From NCBI GenBank assembly GCA_965250105.1, contig OZ252290.1, positions 62,001 through 126,000 on the forward strand: 64,000 nucleotides of DNA. The letters run 5' to 3'. The notes beneath the pieces were generated by a model. The model made no database searches and was not told the origin of the DNA. It was given only the letters and a program-made list of their open reading frames with translations. The stretch comes from JBCBSK01 sp965250105 (GTDB taxonomy: Bacteria; Pseudomonadota; Alphaproteobacteria; Rhizobiales; Tepidamorphaceae). A program made the translations under genes and the position numbers. Shown here one piece after another: positions 15,798-24,463 of this stretch; positions within the stretch are counted from its first letter, which is position 1; each line of letters starts with the position of its first letter.

Positions 15798-16511
15798 TTG
15801 GACAACGTTCTCGCCGAGATCACCCCGACGGTTCTTCTGAAGGCCTATTCCTGCGGCATCTTTCCGATGGCCGAGAGCGCGGACGATCCCTCGCTCTATT
15901 GGATCGAGCCGCATCTGCGCGGCGTCATTCCGCTCGATGGCTTCCACCTGCCCAAAAGCCTGGCCAAGGTGATCCGGCGCGGCGGCTTCGAGGTCCACGT
16001 CAACCGCGACTTTGAACAGGTCATCAATGGCTGCGCCGCCCCGGCGCGCGGCCGCCGCAAGACCTGGATCAACCGGCCGATCCGACGCCTCTACGGCACG
16101 CTGTTCGATCTCGGCCATTGCCACACGATCGAGGTCTGGAGGGACGGCAGGCTGGTCGGCGGGCTCTATGGCGTCAGCCTGGGTGGCGCCTTCTTCGGCG
16201 AAAGCATGTTCCACCTCGAACGCGATGCCTCGAAGATCGCGCTCGTCTATCTCGTCTGGATTCTCAAGGCCAACGGTTACCGGCTGCTCGACACCCAGTT
16301 CGTGACCGATCACCTGAGGCGTTTCGGCGCGGTCGAAGTGCCGCGCAAGGCCTATCACAAACAGCTCGACTGGGCGCTGGCGGCGCGCTGTCAGTTCGTG
16401 GTGCCGGCGGCGGGCTCGGTTTCGGCGGCGGGTGCCGGGTCGGCCGGTTCCGGCTCGGCGATCCCCAATTCCTCGGACGAGGTTTTGCAGTCGGTCAGCC
16501 AGACATCGTAG
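15798..16511 (+). CDS. aat: Leucyl/phenylalanyl-tRNA--protein transferase
   Basis: A 237-residue transferase that adds Leu or Phe to N-terminal Arg or Lys, marking proteins for ClpS/ClpAP degradation (N-degron pathway). Family motifs are SCGIFPMAE near the N-terminus, RRKTWIN and FFGESMF. The start is TTG at 15798: the first in-frame ATG lies inside the conserved SCGIFPMAE motif and would remove essential sequence. A GGAGG sequence lies about 27 bases upstream, too far to be ideal. The conserved fold ends near LAARCQF; the last 40 or so residues are a low-complexity Ala/Gly/Ser tail that overlaps the 3' end of the opposing DUF2155 gene by 121 bases. Confidence 0.92.
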   Translation: MDNVLAEITPTVLLKAYSCGIFPMAESADDPSLYWIEPHLRGVIPLDGFHLPKSLAKVIRRGGFEVHVNRDFEQVINGCAAPARGRRKTWINRPIRRLYGTLFDLGHCHTIEVWRDGRLVGGLYGVSLGGAFFGESMFHLERDASKIALVYLVWILKANGYRLLDTQFVTDHLRRFGAVEVPRKAYHKQLDWALAARCQFVVPAAGSVSAAGAGSAGSGSAIPNSSDEVLQSVSQTS

Positions 16512-16864
16512 ACCGGGTGCTCGACCGCGTTGAGGCCGGGGCTGTCGGCCATCATCCAGCCGGTGAAGATGCGCTGGATGCGGTTGTCCAGCGTGACCTC
16601 GTCCACTTCAACGAACCCGTTGGTGCGCGGCGGTTCGGTCGGCGGCCGGCTGTAGCAGACGCGCGGTGTCACCTGCAGCGCGCCGAACTGCACCGTCTCG
16701 TCGATCCTGACATCGAAGGTGATGATCCGGCCGGTGATCTTGTCGAGCCCGGTGAACTCGGCCACCGGGTTTTCCATCTTCTCGGCATTGGCCGGCCCGG
16801 CCAGGAGGCCGGTCGCCAGCAGCATCGCCGCCACTATCGGGAAAACACGTCGCGCTCTGCCCAT
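16391..16864 (-). CDS. DUF2155 domain-containing secreted protein
   Basis: A 157-residue exported protein. A signal peptide (residues 1-27, ending ANA) precedes the DUF2155 domain, seen in RIITFDVRIDET, VTPRVCYSRPPTE and IFTGWMMADSPGL followed by VYDVWLTDC. Two cysteines in the mature part (the CYS and TDC motifs) could form a disulfide. The family is found mostly in alphaproteobacteria, often next to aat and NDUFA12 genes, and has no established role. I chose the ATG at 16864, which has GAGG just upstream and the better signal peptide; 16891 would add nine residues. Its 3' end overlaps aat on the other strand. Confidence 0.85.
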   Translation of the reverse strand: MGRARRVFPIVAAMLLATGLLAGPANAEKMENPVAEFTGLDKITGRIITFDVRIDETVQFGALQVTPRVCYSRPPTEPPRTNGFVEVDEVTLDNRIQRIFTGWMMADSPGLNAVEHPVYDVWLTDCKTSSEELGIAEPEPADPAPAAETEPAAGTTN

Positions 16865-16969
16865 CGCCTCATCCGTCATTGGCCGTGCCATCCGGAATCA
16901 CATCTGTCGAAGGGCGATACTGTGTTCATGATCGTGACGCAATCGCGGCGGCGCTCGGCGCGCGACGGC

Positions 16970-17350
16970 TTACTCCGGCGACCAGGCGTCATAGTCGCCG
17001 GTCGCCTTGGGCCGCGTTTCGGCCGTCAGCGTGGATCCCGACGGCCGGTAGGCGGCGGGCGTGCCGGTCATGTTGGGCTTGTGCGGTTTCTGCCAGGCGC
17101 GCGGCGTATAGCTTTCTTCATTGGGCGGGGTGTCGACGATATGATGCAGCCAGCCATGCCATTCCGGCGGCACATGGCTGGCCTCGGCGACGGCCGCGTA
17201 GATCACCCAGCGCCGCGAGCCGTTGCGCTCGCGATAATAGCGGTTGCCGGCATCGTCCTCGCCCACCAAAACGCCCTTGCGCGCCGTCAGAAGGCGGGTG
17301 CCGAGGGTTTGCCGGTTCCACCAGGTGAACAATTCGGTCAGGATCGACAT
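16970..17350 (-). CDS. NDUFA12-family NADH:ubiquinone oxidoreductase accessory subunit
   Basis: A 126-residue homologue of mitochondrial NDUFA12 (B17.2), an accessory subunit of respiratory complex I kept by alphaproteobacteria. Recognisable parts are the TWWNRQTLGTRL start, GEDDAGNRYY and RRWVIYAAVAEASHVPPEWHGWLHH, which is the heart of the family signature. The start at 17350 (MSILTELFTWW) matches the family; an earlier start at 17473 adds unrelated sequence. It probably docks at the matrix/cytoplasmic arm of complex I. It lies 105 bases upstream of the DUF2155 gene on the same strand, and the two commonly travel together. Confidence 0.93.
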   Translation of the reverse strand: MSILTELFTWWNRQTLGTRLLTARKGVLVGEDDAGNRYYRERNGSRRWVIYAAVAEASHVPPEWHGWLHHIVDTPPNEESYTPRAWQKPHKPNMTGTPAAYRPSGSTLTAETRPKATGDYDAWSPE

Positions 17351-17603
17351 GAGATGACTTTCGCGATGTCGGCGTCGAAATGCATCGATTCGAGTGCACC
17401 AATTCGGGGCATCGGGCAGCCGTGCCAGGCGGCGCGGACTATGACCAGCGCGGCCGGTCTTGTCCAGCCTCATCGGGTGCCGGGCGGCGGGTCGTTACGG
17501 ACCCGCTTCGCATAGACGCCAGCTTGCGTCCGAAAGCGGCAATTGCGTTTCCCCCGGATCGCGAACAAAAGACCCTCGACCCGACCCGCCAAGGACCTCC
17601 CTC

Positions 17604-18839
17604 ATGATGCCCGCCGCCGCCGCGCCCTCGATCGACGACATCCGACGTGCCCATGACATCGTCCGGGGCGCGGCGATCCGCACGCCTCTGGTGCATGCCC
17701 CGAAACTGTCCGATCTGACCGGCGCCGACGTCTTCGTGAAATACGAGAACATGCAGGTCACGAATTCGTTCAAGGACCGCGGCGCCTCGGTCAAGCTGAC
17801 CGATCTCGCGGGCCGGTCGGGCATTCGCGGGGTCATCGCCATGTCGGCCGGCAACCACGCCCAGGCGGTCGCCTATCACGCCCGTCGGGTCGGCCTGCCG
17901 GCGACCATCGTCATGCCGCAGGCGACGCCCTTCGTGAAGGTGGCGCGCACCAGGAGCCATGGCGCGGAGGTCGTTCTCGAAGGCGAAACGCTGAACGAAT
18001 GCCAGCCGGCGGTGGCGCGCCTGATCGAGGAACACGGCCTGACGCTGGTGCACCCTTATGACGACACGCTCGTCATGTCGGGCCAGGGCACGGTCGGGAT
18101 CGAGATGCTCGACGATCTCGACGACCTCGACGCGATCATCATTCCGGTCGGCGGCGGCGGGTTGATCTCGGGCGTCGCCGTCGCGGCCAAGGCGATCAAG
18201 CCCGACATCGCGATCTACGGCGTCGAAACCCAACTCTACCCGTCCATGCATGCCGCGATCAACGGCTATAAGCCCTCGCTCGGCGGCGACACGCTGGCCG
18301 AGGGTATCGCGGTCAAGGCGGTCGCGCCGGCCGCCATCGACGTCGTGCGCACCCATGTCGAGGATGTGCTTCTAGTGTCGGAAACCGCGATCGAGGCGGC
18401 GATCTACGCTTATCTCGTCGAACAGAAGACGCTGGCCGAAGGGGCCGGTGCGGCGCCACTCGCGGCTCTTCTCGACCATCGCGACAGGTTCCGGGGCAAG
18501 CGTGTCGGGCTGATCCTGTGCGGCGGCAATATCGACCCGCGTGTCCTGAGTTCGATCGCCGTCCGGGCGCTCGAACGGGAAAACCGGATCATCTCCTTGC
18601 GGGTGATGATCCGCGACCGGCCCGGCGTCCTCGCCATGATCGCCGGCATTGTCGGCCAGCATGGCGGCAATATCATCGACGTGTCGCATCACAGGCTGCA
18701 TCTCAACGTGCCGGCCACGGGCGCCACGCTCGACGTCACCTTCGAGGCCCGCGACAGCGCCCATGGCGATCTGATCACCGATGCGATCCGCGCCGAGGGC
18801 ATGGCGGTCAGCCGCCTGCCCGCGATCAGCGGCCACTGA
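17604..18839 (+). CDS. ilvA: Threonine ammonia-lyase with ACT domain
   Basis: A 411-residue PLP enzyme that deaminates threonine to 2-oxobutanoate. The PLP lysine is in NSFKDRGA (Lys57), followed by the SAGNHAQAVA phosphate loop and GGGGLISG. A single ACT-like domain occupies about residues 330-411, starting near RVMIRDRPGVLA. This short form with a lone ACT domain is close to catabolic or bifunctional threonine/serine deaminases (TdcB-like with ACT) as well as to IlvA, so the biosynthetic assignment is not certain. An earlier in-frame start at 17460 adds low-quality sequence; ATG 17604 lies just after AAGGAC. The 253-base spacer upstream shows no recognisable riboswitch. Confidence 0.88.
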   Translation: MMPAAAAPSIDDIRRAHDIVRGAAIRTPLVHAPKLSDLTGADVFVKYENMQVTNSFKDRGASVKLTDLAGRSGIRGVIAMSAGNHAQAVAYHARRVGLPATIVMPQATPFVKVARTRSHGAEVVLEGETLNECQPAVARLIEEHGLTLVHPYDDTLVMSGQGTVGIEMLDDLDDLDAIIIPVGGGGLISGVAVAAKAIKPDIAIYGVETQLYPSMHAAINGYKPSLGGDTLAEGIAVKAVAPAAIDVVRTHVEDVLLVSETAIEAAIYAYLVEQKTLAEGAGAAPLAALLDHRDRFRGKRVGLILCGGNIDPRVLSSIAVRALERENRIISLRVMIRDRPGVLAMIAGIVGQHGGNIIDVSHHRLHLNVPATGATLDVTFEARDSAHGDLITDAIRAEGMAVSRLPAISGH

Positions 18840-18963
18840 TCTTGGCCGCCGGCTCGCGGCGCGTCCTGGCGCAGGCAGGCCCGATGAGGCGGGTCATGCG
18901 GCTTTCGTTCCGCGCGGCAGTCCGCCACTATGGCGCGTTCGACGGGCACGAAGCGGAGCGCCG

Positions 18964-20799
18964 ATGATCGATCTCCACATGGCCGCCACCTTCGCGATCA
19001 TCTCGGCGGCGGTCATCCTCTATGTCAGCGAACGGGTCGAGCTTGAAGTCACCGCGATCGGCGTCGTCGTCGCCTTTCTGCTACTGTTTCAACTGGCGCC
19101 ACTGACCGATGCCACCGGCGCCCGCCTTGTCACCACCACGGACCTTCTGGCGGGGTTCGCCAATCCGGCGCTCGTGACCGTGCTGGCGCTGCTCGTCGTC
19201 GGTCAGGGCATGTATCAGACGGGCGCCATGGATGGGGTGACGCAGGCCGCGATGAAGCTCGGCGACAAGCATCACATGCTGACCGTGATGATCGTCCTGC
19301 TGCTCGCCGGCAGCGTCAGCGCCTTCATGAACAACACCCCGCAGGTCGTCATGATGCTGCCAGTTCTGTCGGCGATCGCCGCCAAGATGCGGGTCTCGCC
19401 GAGCAAGGTGCTGATGCCGCTGAGCTTCATCACGATCCTCGGCGGCATGACGACGCTGATCGGCTCGTCGACCAATCTCCTGGTCGCCGGGGTCGCGCAG
19501 CATGCCGGGCTGCCGCCAATCGGCTTTTTCGACTTCTTCGGCATCGGCCTGGTGCTAGCCGGCACCGGCGCCGTCTATGTATTGTTCGTGATGCCGCGGC
19601 TTCTGCGCCCGCGCGCCACCATGGTCCAAGAGGTCGGCGGCGGACAGGGTCGCCAGTTCGTCGCCGAGATCCATGTCGGCCCGGGCCATCCGCTGGCCGG
19701 CGCCGAGAGCGATTACGGCTTGTTCCCCCAGCTCAAGGGCATGACGGTGCTGCTGATCCAGCGTCGCCATGAACGCATCCTGCCGCCCTTCGACGCGGTG
19801 ACGATCGCGCCGGGGGACGTCGTGATCGTGGCCGCCACGCGCTCGGTCCTGAGTGATGCGCTGACTTCGCGGCAGGGCCTGTTGTCGGCGGAAACCGCGG
19901 CCGCCGATGCGCCCACGGACACGGCGTCCGCCCAGCCGACGCGCCATCTCCATCTCGCCGAGGCCGTGATCGCGCCCGGCTCGCGCATGATCGGGCGCAC
20001 GATCGAGGCCTCCGCCATCCAGGTGACGACCGGCGCCGTGGTGCTCGGCATCCAGCGCCAGAGCCGCATGCTGCGTACCACGATGCGCGATATCCGCCTC
20101 GAATCGGGCGATGTCCTGTTGATCGCCGGCACCGAGGCGCAGATCGAGGGCCTGCGGGCCGACAAGGACGTGATCCTGCTCGAATGGTCGACGGCGCCGG
20201 TGCCGGCGACCGACCGCGCGCTGCCGGCACTGGTGGTCTTCGCGCTCATGGTGGGGTCGGCGGCGCTCGGCATCCTGCCGATCGTGATCGCCGCGCTGTC
20301 GGGCGCGCTGGCCATGGTCCTGTTCGGCTGTCTCAATGTGCGCCAGGCGGCCCGCGCCTTCGACCGGCGGGTCTTTCTTCTGGTCGGCAGTTCGCTCGCC
20401 ATGGCCGTGCCGCTTCAGGCGACGGGGGGCGCGGAATATCTCGCCGGCGGCGTCATCGCCGCGGTCGGCGACCAGGGCCCCGCCGTCATCCTGTCGGCCA
20501 TGTTCCTGTTGATCGCCATTCTGACCAATCTCGTCTCGAACAATGCGACGGCCGTTCTGCTGACGCCGATCGCGATCACCGCCGCCGCCCAGGCCGGCAT
20601 CGACCCCATGGTCATGGTGATCACGGTCATTCTCGCGGCGAACTGTTCCTTCGCCACGCCGATCGGCTATCAGACCAATCTCCTGGTCATGGGCCCCGGT
20701 CACTACCGTTTCGTCGATTTCGCGCTCGCCGGCACACCTCTGGTTATCCTGCTCTGGGTCACCTACACGCTGGTCGCGCCGTTTTGGTTCGGGTTATAG
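18964..20799 (+). CDS. SLC13-type permease with paired RCK/TrkA_C domains
   Basis: A 611-residue inner-membrane transporter of the divalent anion:sodium symporter superfamily. Several hydrophobic segments at the N-terminus (about 5-200, including the NNTPQVVMMLP and GSSTNLLVAG re-entrant motifs) are followed by two cytoplasmic TrkA_C regulatory domains (about 225-290 and 320-395). A second membrane half carries the matching VSNNATAVLLTPIA and GYQTNLLV motifs. The SSTNL/QTNL pair is characteristic of the substrate site. Substrate is unknown; relatives carry sulfate, dicarboxylates or silicate-like anions. The ATG at 18964 has GGAG eight bases upstream. It lies between ilvA and bpt on the same strand. 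Confidence 0.87.
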   Translation: MIDLHMAATFAIISAAVILYVSERVELEVTAIGVVVAFLLLFQLAPLTDATGARLVTTTDLLAGFANPALVTVLALLVVGQGMYQTGAMDGVTQAAMKLGDKHHMLTVMIVLLLAGSVSAFMNNTPQVVMMLPVLSAIAAKMRVSPSKVLMPLSFITILGGMTTLIGSSTNLLVAGVAQHAGLPPIGFFDFFGIGLVLAGTGAVYVLFVMPRLLRPRATMVQEVGGGQGRQFVAEIHVGPGHPLAGAESDYGLFPQLKGMTVLLIQRRHERILPPFDAVTIAPGDVVIVAATRSVLSDALTSRQGLLSAETAAADAPTDTASAQPTRHLHLAEAVIAPGSRMIGRTIEASAIQVTTGAVVLGIQRQSRMLRTTMRDIRLESGDVLLIAGTEAQIEGLRADKDVILLEWSTAPVPATDRALPALVVFALMVGSAALGILPIVIAALSGALAMVLFGCLNVRQAARAFDRRVFLLVGSSLAMAVPLQATGGAEYLAGGVIAAVGDQGPAVILSAMFLLIAILTNLVSNNATAVLLTPIAITAAAQAGIDPMVMVITVILAANCSFATPIGYQTNLLVMGPGHYRFVDFALAGTPLVILLWVTYTLVAPFWFGL

Positions 20800-20847
20800 T
20801 GCGCCGATGCGTCCGACTCCCGCTTGACAAGGACTAGAGGCTTCCGC

Positions 20848-21597
20848 GTGACGAAGGTTACGATCGACAGCCCGCAATTCTATCTGACCGCGCCAGCGCC
20901 CTGCCCCTATATTCCCGGCCGGCTGGAACGCAAGGTGTTCACGCATCTCGCCGGGCGGCGCGCGGCCGAACTACATGATCTGTTGACGCTCGGCGGGTTC
21001 CGCCGCAGCCAGAACATCGCCTATCGGCCAGCCTGCGAGGGCTGCCGCGCCTGTGTGTCGGTACGCGTCCTGGTCGACGATTTCGAGCCCTCGCGCAATC
21101 AGACCCGGGTCATGCGGCGCAATGCCGATCTCATCGGCAGCGAATGCCCGCCGAGCCCGAACGCCGATCAATACGCCCTGTTCCGAGACTATCTCGATCG
21201 GCGCCACGGTCAGGGCGGCATGGCCGATATGAGCGTGCTCGACTATTCGATGATGATCGAGGATACCTCCGTCGACACCATGGTCGTCGAATACCGCAGG
21301 CGCGGCCCCGACAGCGGTCTCACCGGCCACGGCGACGGGGCGCTTCTGGCCGTCTGCCTGACCGACACGTTGTCGGACGGGCTGTCGATGGTCTACAGTT
21401 TCTTCGATCCCGCTGCCGACAAGCGCAGCCTCGGCACCTATATGATCCTCGACCATATCGAGCGCTGCAAGGCGCGCGGCCTGCCGCATCTCTATCTCGG
21501 CTATTGGGTCGATGGCTCGCCGAAGATGGACTACAAGGCACGCTTCCTGCCCCAGGAACATCTCGACGGCGGCGGCTGGCGGCGCATCGACATCTGA
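20848..21597 (+). CDS. bpt: Aspartate/glutamate leucyltransferase
   Basis: A 249-residue transferase of the ATE fold that adds Leu to N-terminal Asp or Glu, giving bacteria a second entry to the ClpS-dependent N-degron pathway. The N-terminal domain carries PCPYIPGRLE and YRPACEGCRACVSVRV, with the conserved cysteine cluster. The C-terminal domain contains LSMVYSFFDP, SLGTYMILDHI and LGYWVDGSPKM. The start is GTG at 20848, with AGAGG six bases upstream; a TTG at 20824 is the only longer option. The Bpt type is favoured over eukaryotic-type Arg transferase by length and bacterial context. aat lies 4.3 kb upstream. Confidence 0.92.
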   Translation: MTKVTIDSPQFYLTAPAPCPYIPGRLERKVFTHLAGRRAAELHDLLTLGGFRRSQNIAYRPACEGCRACVSVRVLVDDFEPSRNQTRVMRRNADLIGSECPPSPNADQYALFRDYLDRRHGQGGMADMSVLDYSMMIEDTSVDTMVVEYRRRGPDSGLTGHGDGALLAVCLTDTLSDGLSMVYSFFDPAADKRSLGTYMILDHIERCKARGLPHLYLGYWVDGSPKMDYKARFLPQEHLDGGGWRRIDI

Positions 21598-21708
21598 GCG
21601 AACCTCATCGCGCCAATTCTCCGCGATCGCCGAATCATATGGGCAATCAAGACTTTCGAATCAGACCTTGAAGCCCCATGTGATCAAGCGCAGGGGGCAA
21701 GGGCGGGG

Positions 21709-22068
21709 TCAGCCGCAGCGCTGCCAGTTCTCGTTGAAGCTGGCTTCGACCGAGCCCGCGATGCCGCGGCGATTGCCGATGCTGGCGACCTCTTCTTCGG
21801 TGATCGAACGCATGGTGCGGTCGGTGGCACAGCGGCAACGATCGGCATAGTTGACCGTCGATTCGTTGGTTCGGCTGGAATTGATCACGCAGGTGTCCAG
21901 AAGATGCAGCCGCATCGCCTCGCGCGGCTGGACCTGCGGCTCCGGGATCGCCAGGGCCGGCGACAGGGCGGTCGCGAGGACCATGGCGCCGGCCAGGGCA
22001 AGCGTCACCGGGGCGCAGCGTCGAGAGAAATGGCGGCGTGTCGTGTGAGACGTAACAATCGGACGCAT
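21709..22068 (-). CDS. Small secreted cysteine-rich protein, function unknown
   Basis: A 119-residue protein I cannot assign. An arginine-rich start and a hydrophobic run (about 20-40, ending SPALA-I) form a signal peptide. The mature part of about 79 residues has four cysteines (60, 78, 80 and 118), including a C-x-C pair in DRCRCATDR followed by an acidic helix (TEEEVASIG). Small periplasmic proteins with a CxC-TD motif are common in alphaproteobacteria, and two disulfides would fit the spacing. It converges on bpt with 111 bases between and is likely monocistronic. The 198-base spacer upstream of it (22069-22266) contains nothing I recognise. Confidence 0.65.
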   Translation of the reverse strand: MRPIVTSHTTRRHFSRRCAPVTLALAGAMVLATALSPALAIPEPQVQPREAMRLHLLDTCVINSSRTNESTVNYADRCRCATDRTMRSITEEEVASIGNRRGIAGSVEASFNENWQRCG

Positions 22069-22266
22069 GAACGTTTCTTGCCCTTTGATCCTAGGTCGGC
22101 GCGACCTCGTTCAATCCCCAAAACAGATCCGGCGGCACCGGATCCCGCGTCGGCCACTTCCTAGACCAAGCAGGCGTCGATAGCCCGCTTTGCCCGGCTC
22201 CGACCGTTGGCGTCTACGGAACAGGGTGAGAGCAACGCCTCGAGACCGGGGTCCCTGGAAGCAGGC

Positions 22267-24363
22267 TCAGACGGCTTCGACGCGCACCCGATTGTCGTGG
22301 AACGCAGCACCACCATAGGGAGCAACAGGATCGGCGCCCGTCAAGGTGTTGATGCCCTTGCCGTCGGCGAAAGCGGCATTCGGCCACAAGCCTTCCGACA
22401 CGACGACGCCGGGCTTCAGGCCGGAGAAATAGCGGGCACGCAGCCGCACGGCGCCACGCGGGCTCGACATCAGGATCTCGGCGCCGTCCGGGATTCCAAA
22501 GCGTTCGGCGTCATCGGGCCGGATCATCACATCCGGCTCCCCTTCCCGCTTCAGCGAGCCGGGCGTCTCGTTGAACGTCGAATTGAGGAAGGAACGCGCC
22601 GGCGCGGTGACCAGGCGCAAGGGGAAATCGTCCGTCTCGTTCTCGATCACATCCCAGTGATCGGGAAGCTCCGGGAGCGTGCCGGCCGGTCCGACCGCGC
22701 CGTCGCCGGGCCGGTTGGGCGCTGGCGTGTCGGTCCAGTCGGGCCGGAAGCGGAACTTGCCGTCGGGATGGGCGAAGCCGTCGAGATAATGCGCGGTGCG
22801 AAAATCCGGCTGCATGTCGATGGCGCCGGTCACCTCGAATTCCGCCAGCGTGCCGAGGTCGGAATGGCGCAACAGCCAGTCGATGTGATCCCGCGCCGTC
22901 ATGCCGAACGCGGCGTGGTCGGCGCCGAGACGCCGCGCAAGAGGCTGGATGACGTCGATGTTCTCGCGCGCCTCGCCGACGGGGTCGATGAGCTTGGGGC
23001 CGAGCAGGAGATATTGGTGTCCGCCGCCCTTATAGATGTCGTCATGTTCGAGGAAGGTCGTCGCCGGCAGCACGATATCGGCCATCAGCGCCGTTTCGGT
23101 CATGAACTGTTCGTGCACGCAGACAAAGAGATCCTCGCGGGCGAAGCCGGCCTTCACGAGATCCTGTTCCGGCGCCACCGAGACGGGATTGGTGTTCTGG
23201 ATGAGCATCGCGGTAACCGGCGGGCCGCCCTTCAACGCCACGGGATCATGGGTCAGGACCCGGCCGATCATCGACTGGTCGAGCGCGCGCACCCCGGGAT
23301 CGAGCCGGTCATGAGCTTCGATCATCGACTTGTTCAGCGTGTAGATAGCGCCGTTATTGTGAAACGCGCCGCCCCCTTCATGCTGCCAAAGCCCGGCCAC
23401 GGTGGCGATCGAACAGGCCGCGTGCATGTTGACCGCGCCGTTGCGTGACCGCGTGAACCCGTAGCCGAGCCGGAGATAGCTGCGCGGCGTGGTGCCGATC
23501 ATGCGGGCGAAGCGTTCGATGTCCTCGGCCGGCAAGCCCGTGATCACGGAAGCCCAGTCCGGCGTGCGTGTTCGGAGATGCGCTTCGAGATCGTCGGGGC
23601 AGTCGGCGTGGCGCGCCAGGAAGTCGCGATCGGCCAGCCCGTCGCGGAACAGGACATGCATGACCGCGCAGGCCAGCGCGCCGTCGCTGCCGGGCTTGAG
23701 GCACAGGCCGAGATCGGCCTGCTTCATCGTATCGTTCTCATAGACGTCGATGACGACGATCCGGGCGCCACGGGTTTTGCGCGCCTTGACCGCATGGGTC
23801 ATCACATTGACCTGGGTCGAGACCGCATTGGTGCCCCAGATCACGACGAGATCGGCGACCGCCATCTCGCGCGGATCCGGTCCCGCCAGCCGACCGGTTC
23901 CCATGATGAAGCCGGACCAGGCCATATTGGTGCAGATCGTGTCGAATTGCCGCGAATAGCCCTTCACATGCTTCAGGGCATGGATGCTGTCGCGCTGCAC
24001 GAGCCCCATCGTGCCAGCATAGGCATAGGGCCATACGGCTTCGGCGCCCGCCTCTTGCTCCGCGGTGAGAAACCGCTCGGCGATCCGGTCCAGCGCATCG
24101 TCCCAGCCGATTTCGGTGAATTGCCCCGATCCCTTAGGACCGGTCCGCATCAGCGGCTTTGTGAGCCGATCGGGATGGTGCGTGCGCTCGGCATAGCGCG
24201 CCACCTTGGCGCAGATCACGCCGGCGGTATAGCTGTTCTCCTCGGAACCGCGCACCCGTCCAATGGTCCGTTCGTCGAGCACTTCCACATCGAGCGCGCA
24301 GGTCGACGGGCAGTCATGCGGACAGGCGGACTTGGCGATGCGCGGCGCGAGGATCTGGGTCAT
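22267..24363 (-). CDS. Molybdopterin-dependent oxidoreductase, Fe-S containing
   Basis: A 698-residue catalytic subunit of the bis-molybdopterin guanine dinucleotide (DMSO reductase) superfamily. The N-terminal [4Fe-4S] motif is C-x3-C-x3-C-x28-C (Cys14, 18, 22, 51). GTNAVSTQVN, GYGFTRSRNG, IQNTNPVSVAP and DIVLPATTFLEHDD are cofactor-binding segments, and a C-terminal molydopterin dinucleotide-binding domain begins near LVTAPARSF. Cys144 (TICTNMAW) is a possible molybdenum ligand, but I cannot prove it. There is no twin-arginine signal, so it should be cytoplasmic. No electron-transfer or chaperone subunit lies nearby. ATG 24363 is preferred over TTG 24390 because GGAG lies upstream. Substrate unknown. 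Confidence 0.87.
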   Translation of the reverse strand: MTQILAPRIAKSACPHDCPSTCALDVEVLDERTIGRVRGSEENSYTAGVICAKVARYAERTHHPDRLTKPLMRTGPKGSGQFTEIGWDDALDRIAERFLTAEQEAGAEAVWPYAYAGTMGLVQRDSIHALKHVKGYSRQFDTICTNMAWSGFIMGTGRLAGPDPREMAVADLVVIWGTNAVSTQVNVMTHAVKARKTRGARIVVIDVYENDTMKQADLGLCLKPGSDGALACAVMHVLFRDGLADRDFLARHADCPDDLEAHLRTRTPDWASVITGLPAEDIERFARMIGTTPRSYLRLGYGFTRSRNGAVNMHAACSIATVAGLWQHEGGGAFHNNGAIYTLNKSMIEAHDRLDPGVRALDQSMIGRVLTHDPVALKGGPPVTAMLIQNTNPVSVAPEQDLVKAGFAREDLFVCVHEQFMTETALMADIVLPATTFLEHDDIYKGGGHQYLLLGPKLIDPVGEARENIDVIQPLARRLGADHAAFGMTARDHIDWLLRHSDLGTLAEFEVTGAIDMQPDFRTAHYLDGFAHPDGKFRFRPDWTDTPAPNRPGDGAVGPAGTLPELPDHWDVIENETDDFPLRLVTAPARSFLNSTFNETPGSLKREGEPDVMIRPDDAERFGIPDGAEILMSSPRGAVRLRARYFSGLKPGVVVSEGLWPNAAFADGKGINTLTGADPVAPYGGAAFHDNRVRVEAV

Positions 24364-24463
24364 GACGGCGAAGCTCCGTGTTTCAGGCAAGCAGGCTCGC
24401 CGCCATTCCAGCCGCCGTCAAGCGTGATCACAAAACGGCGGCCGGCCCTGGAACCCGGTGCCG

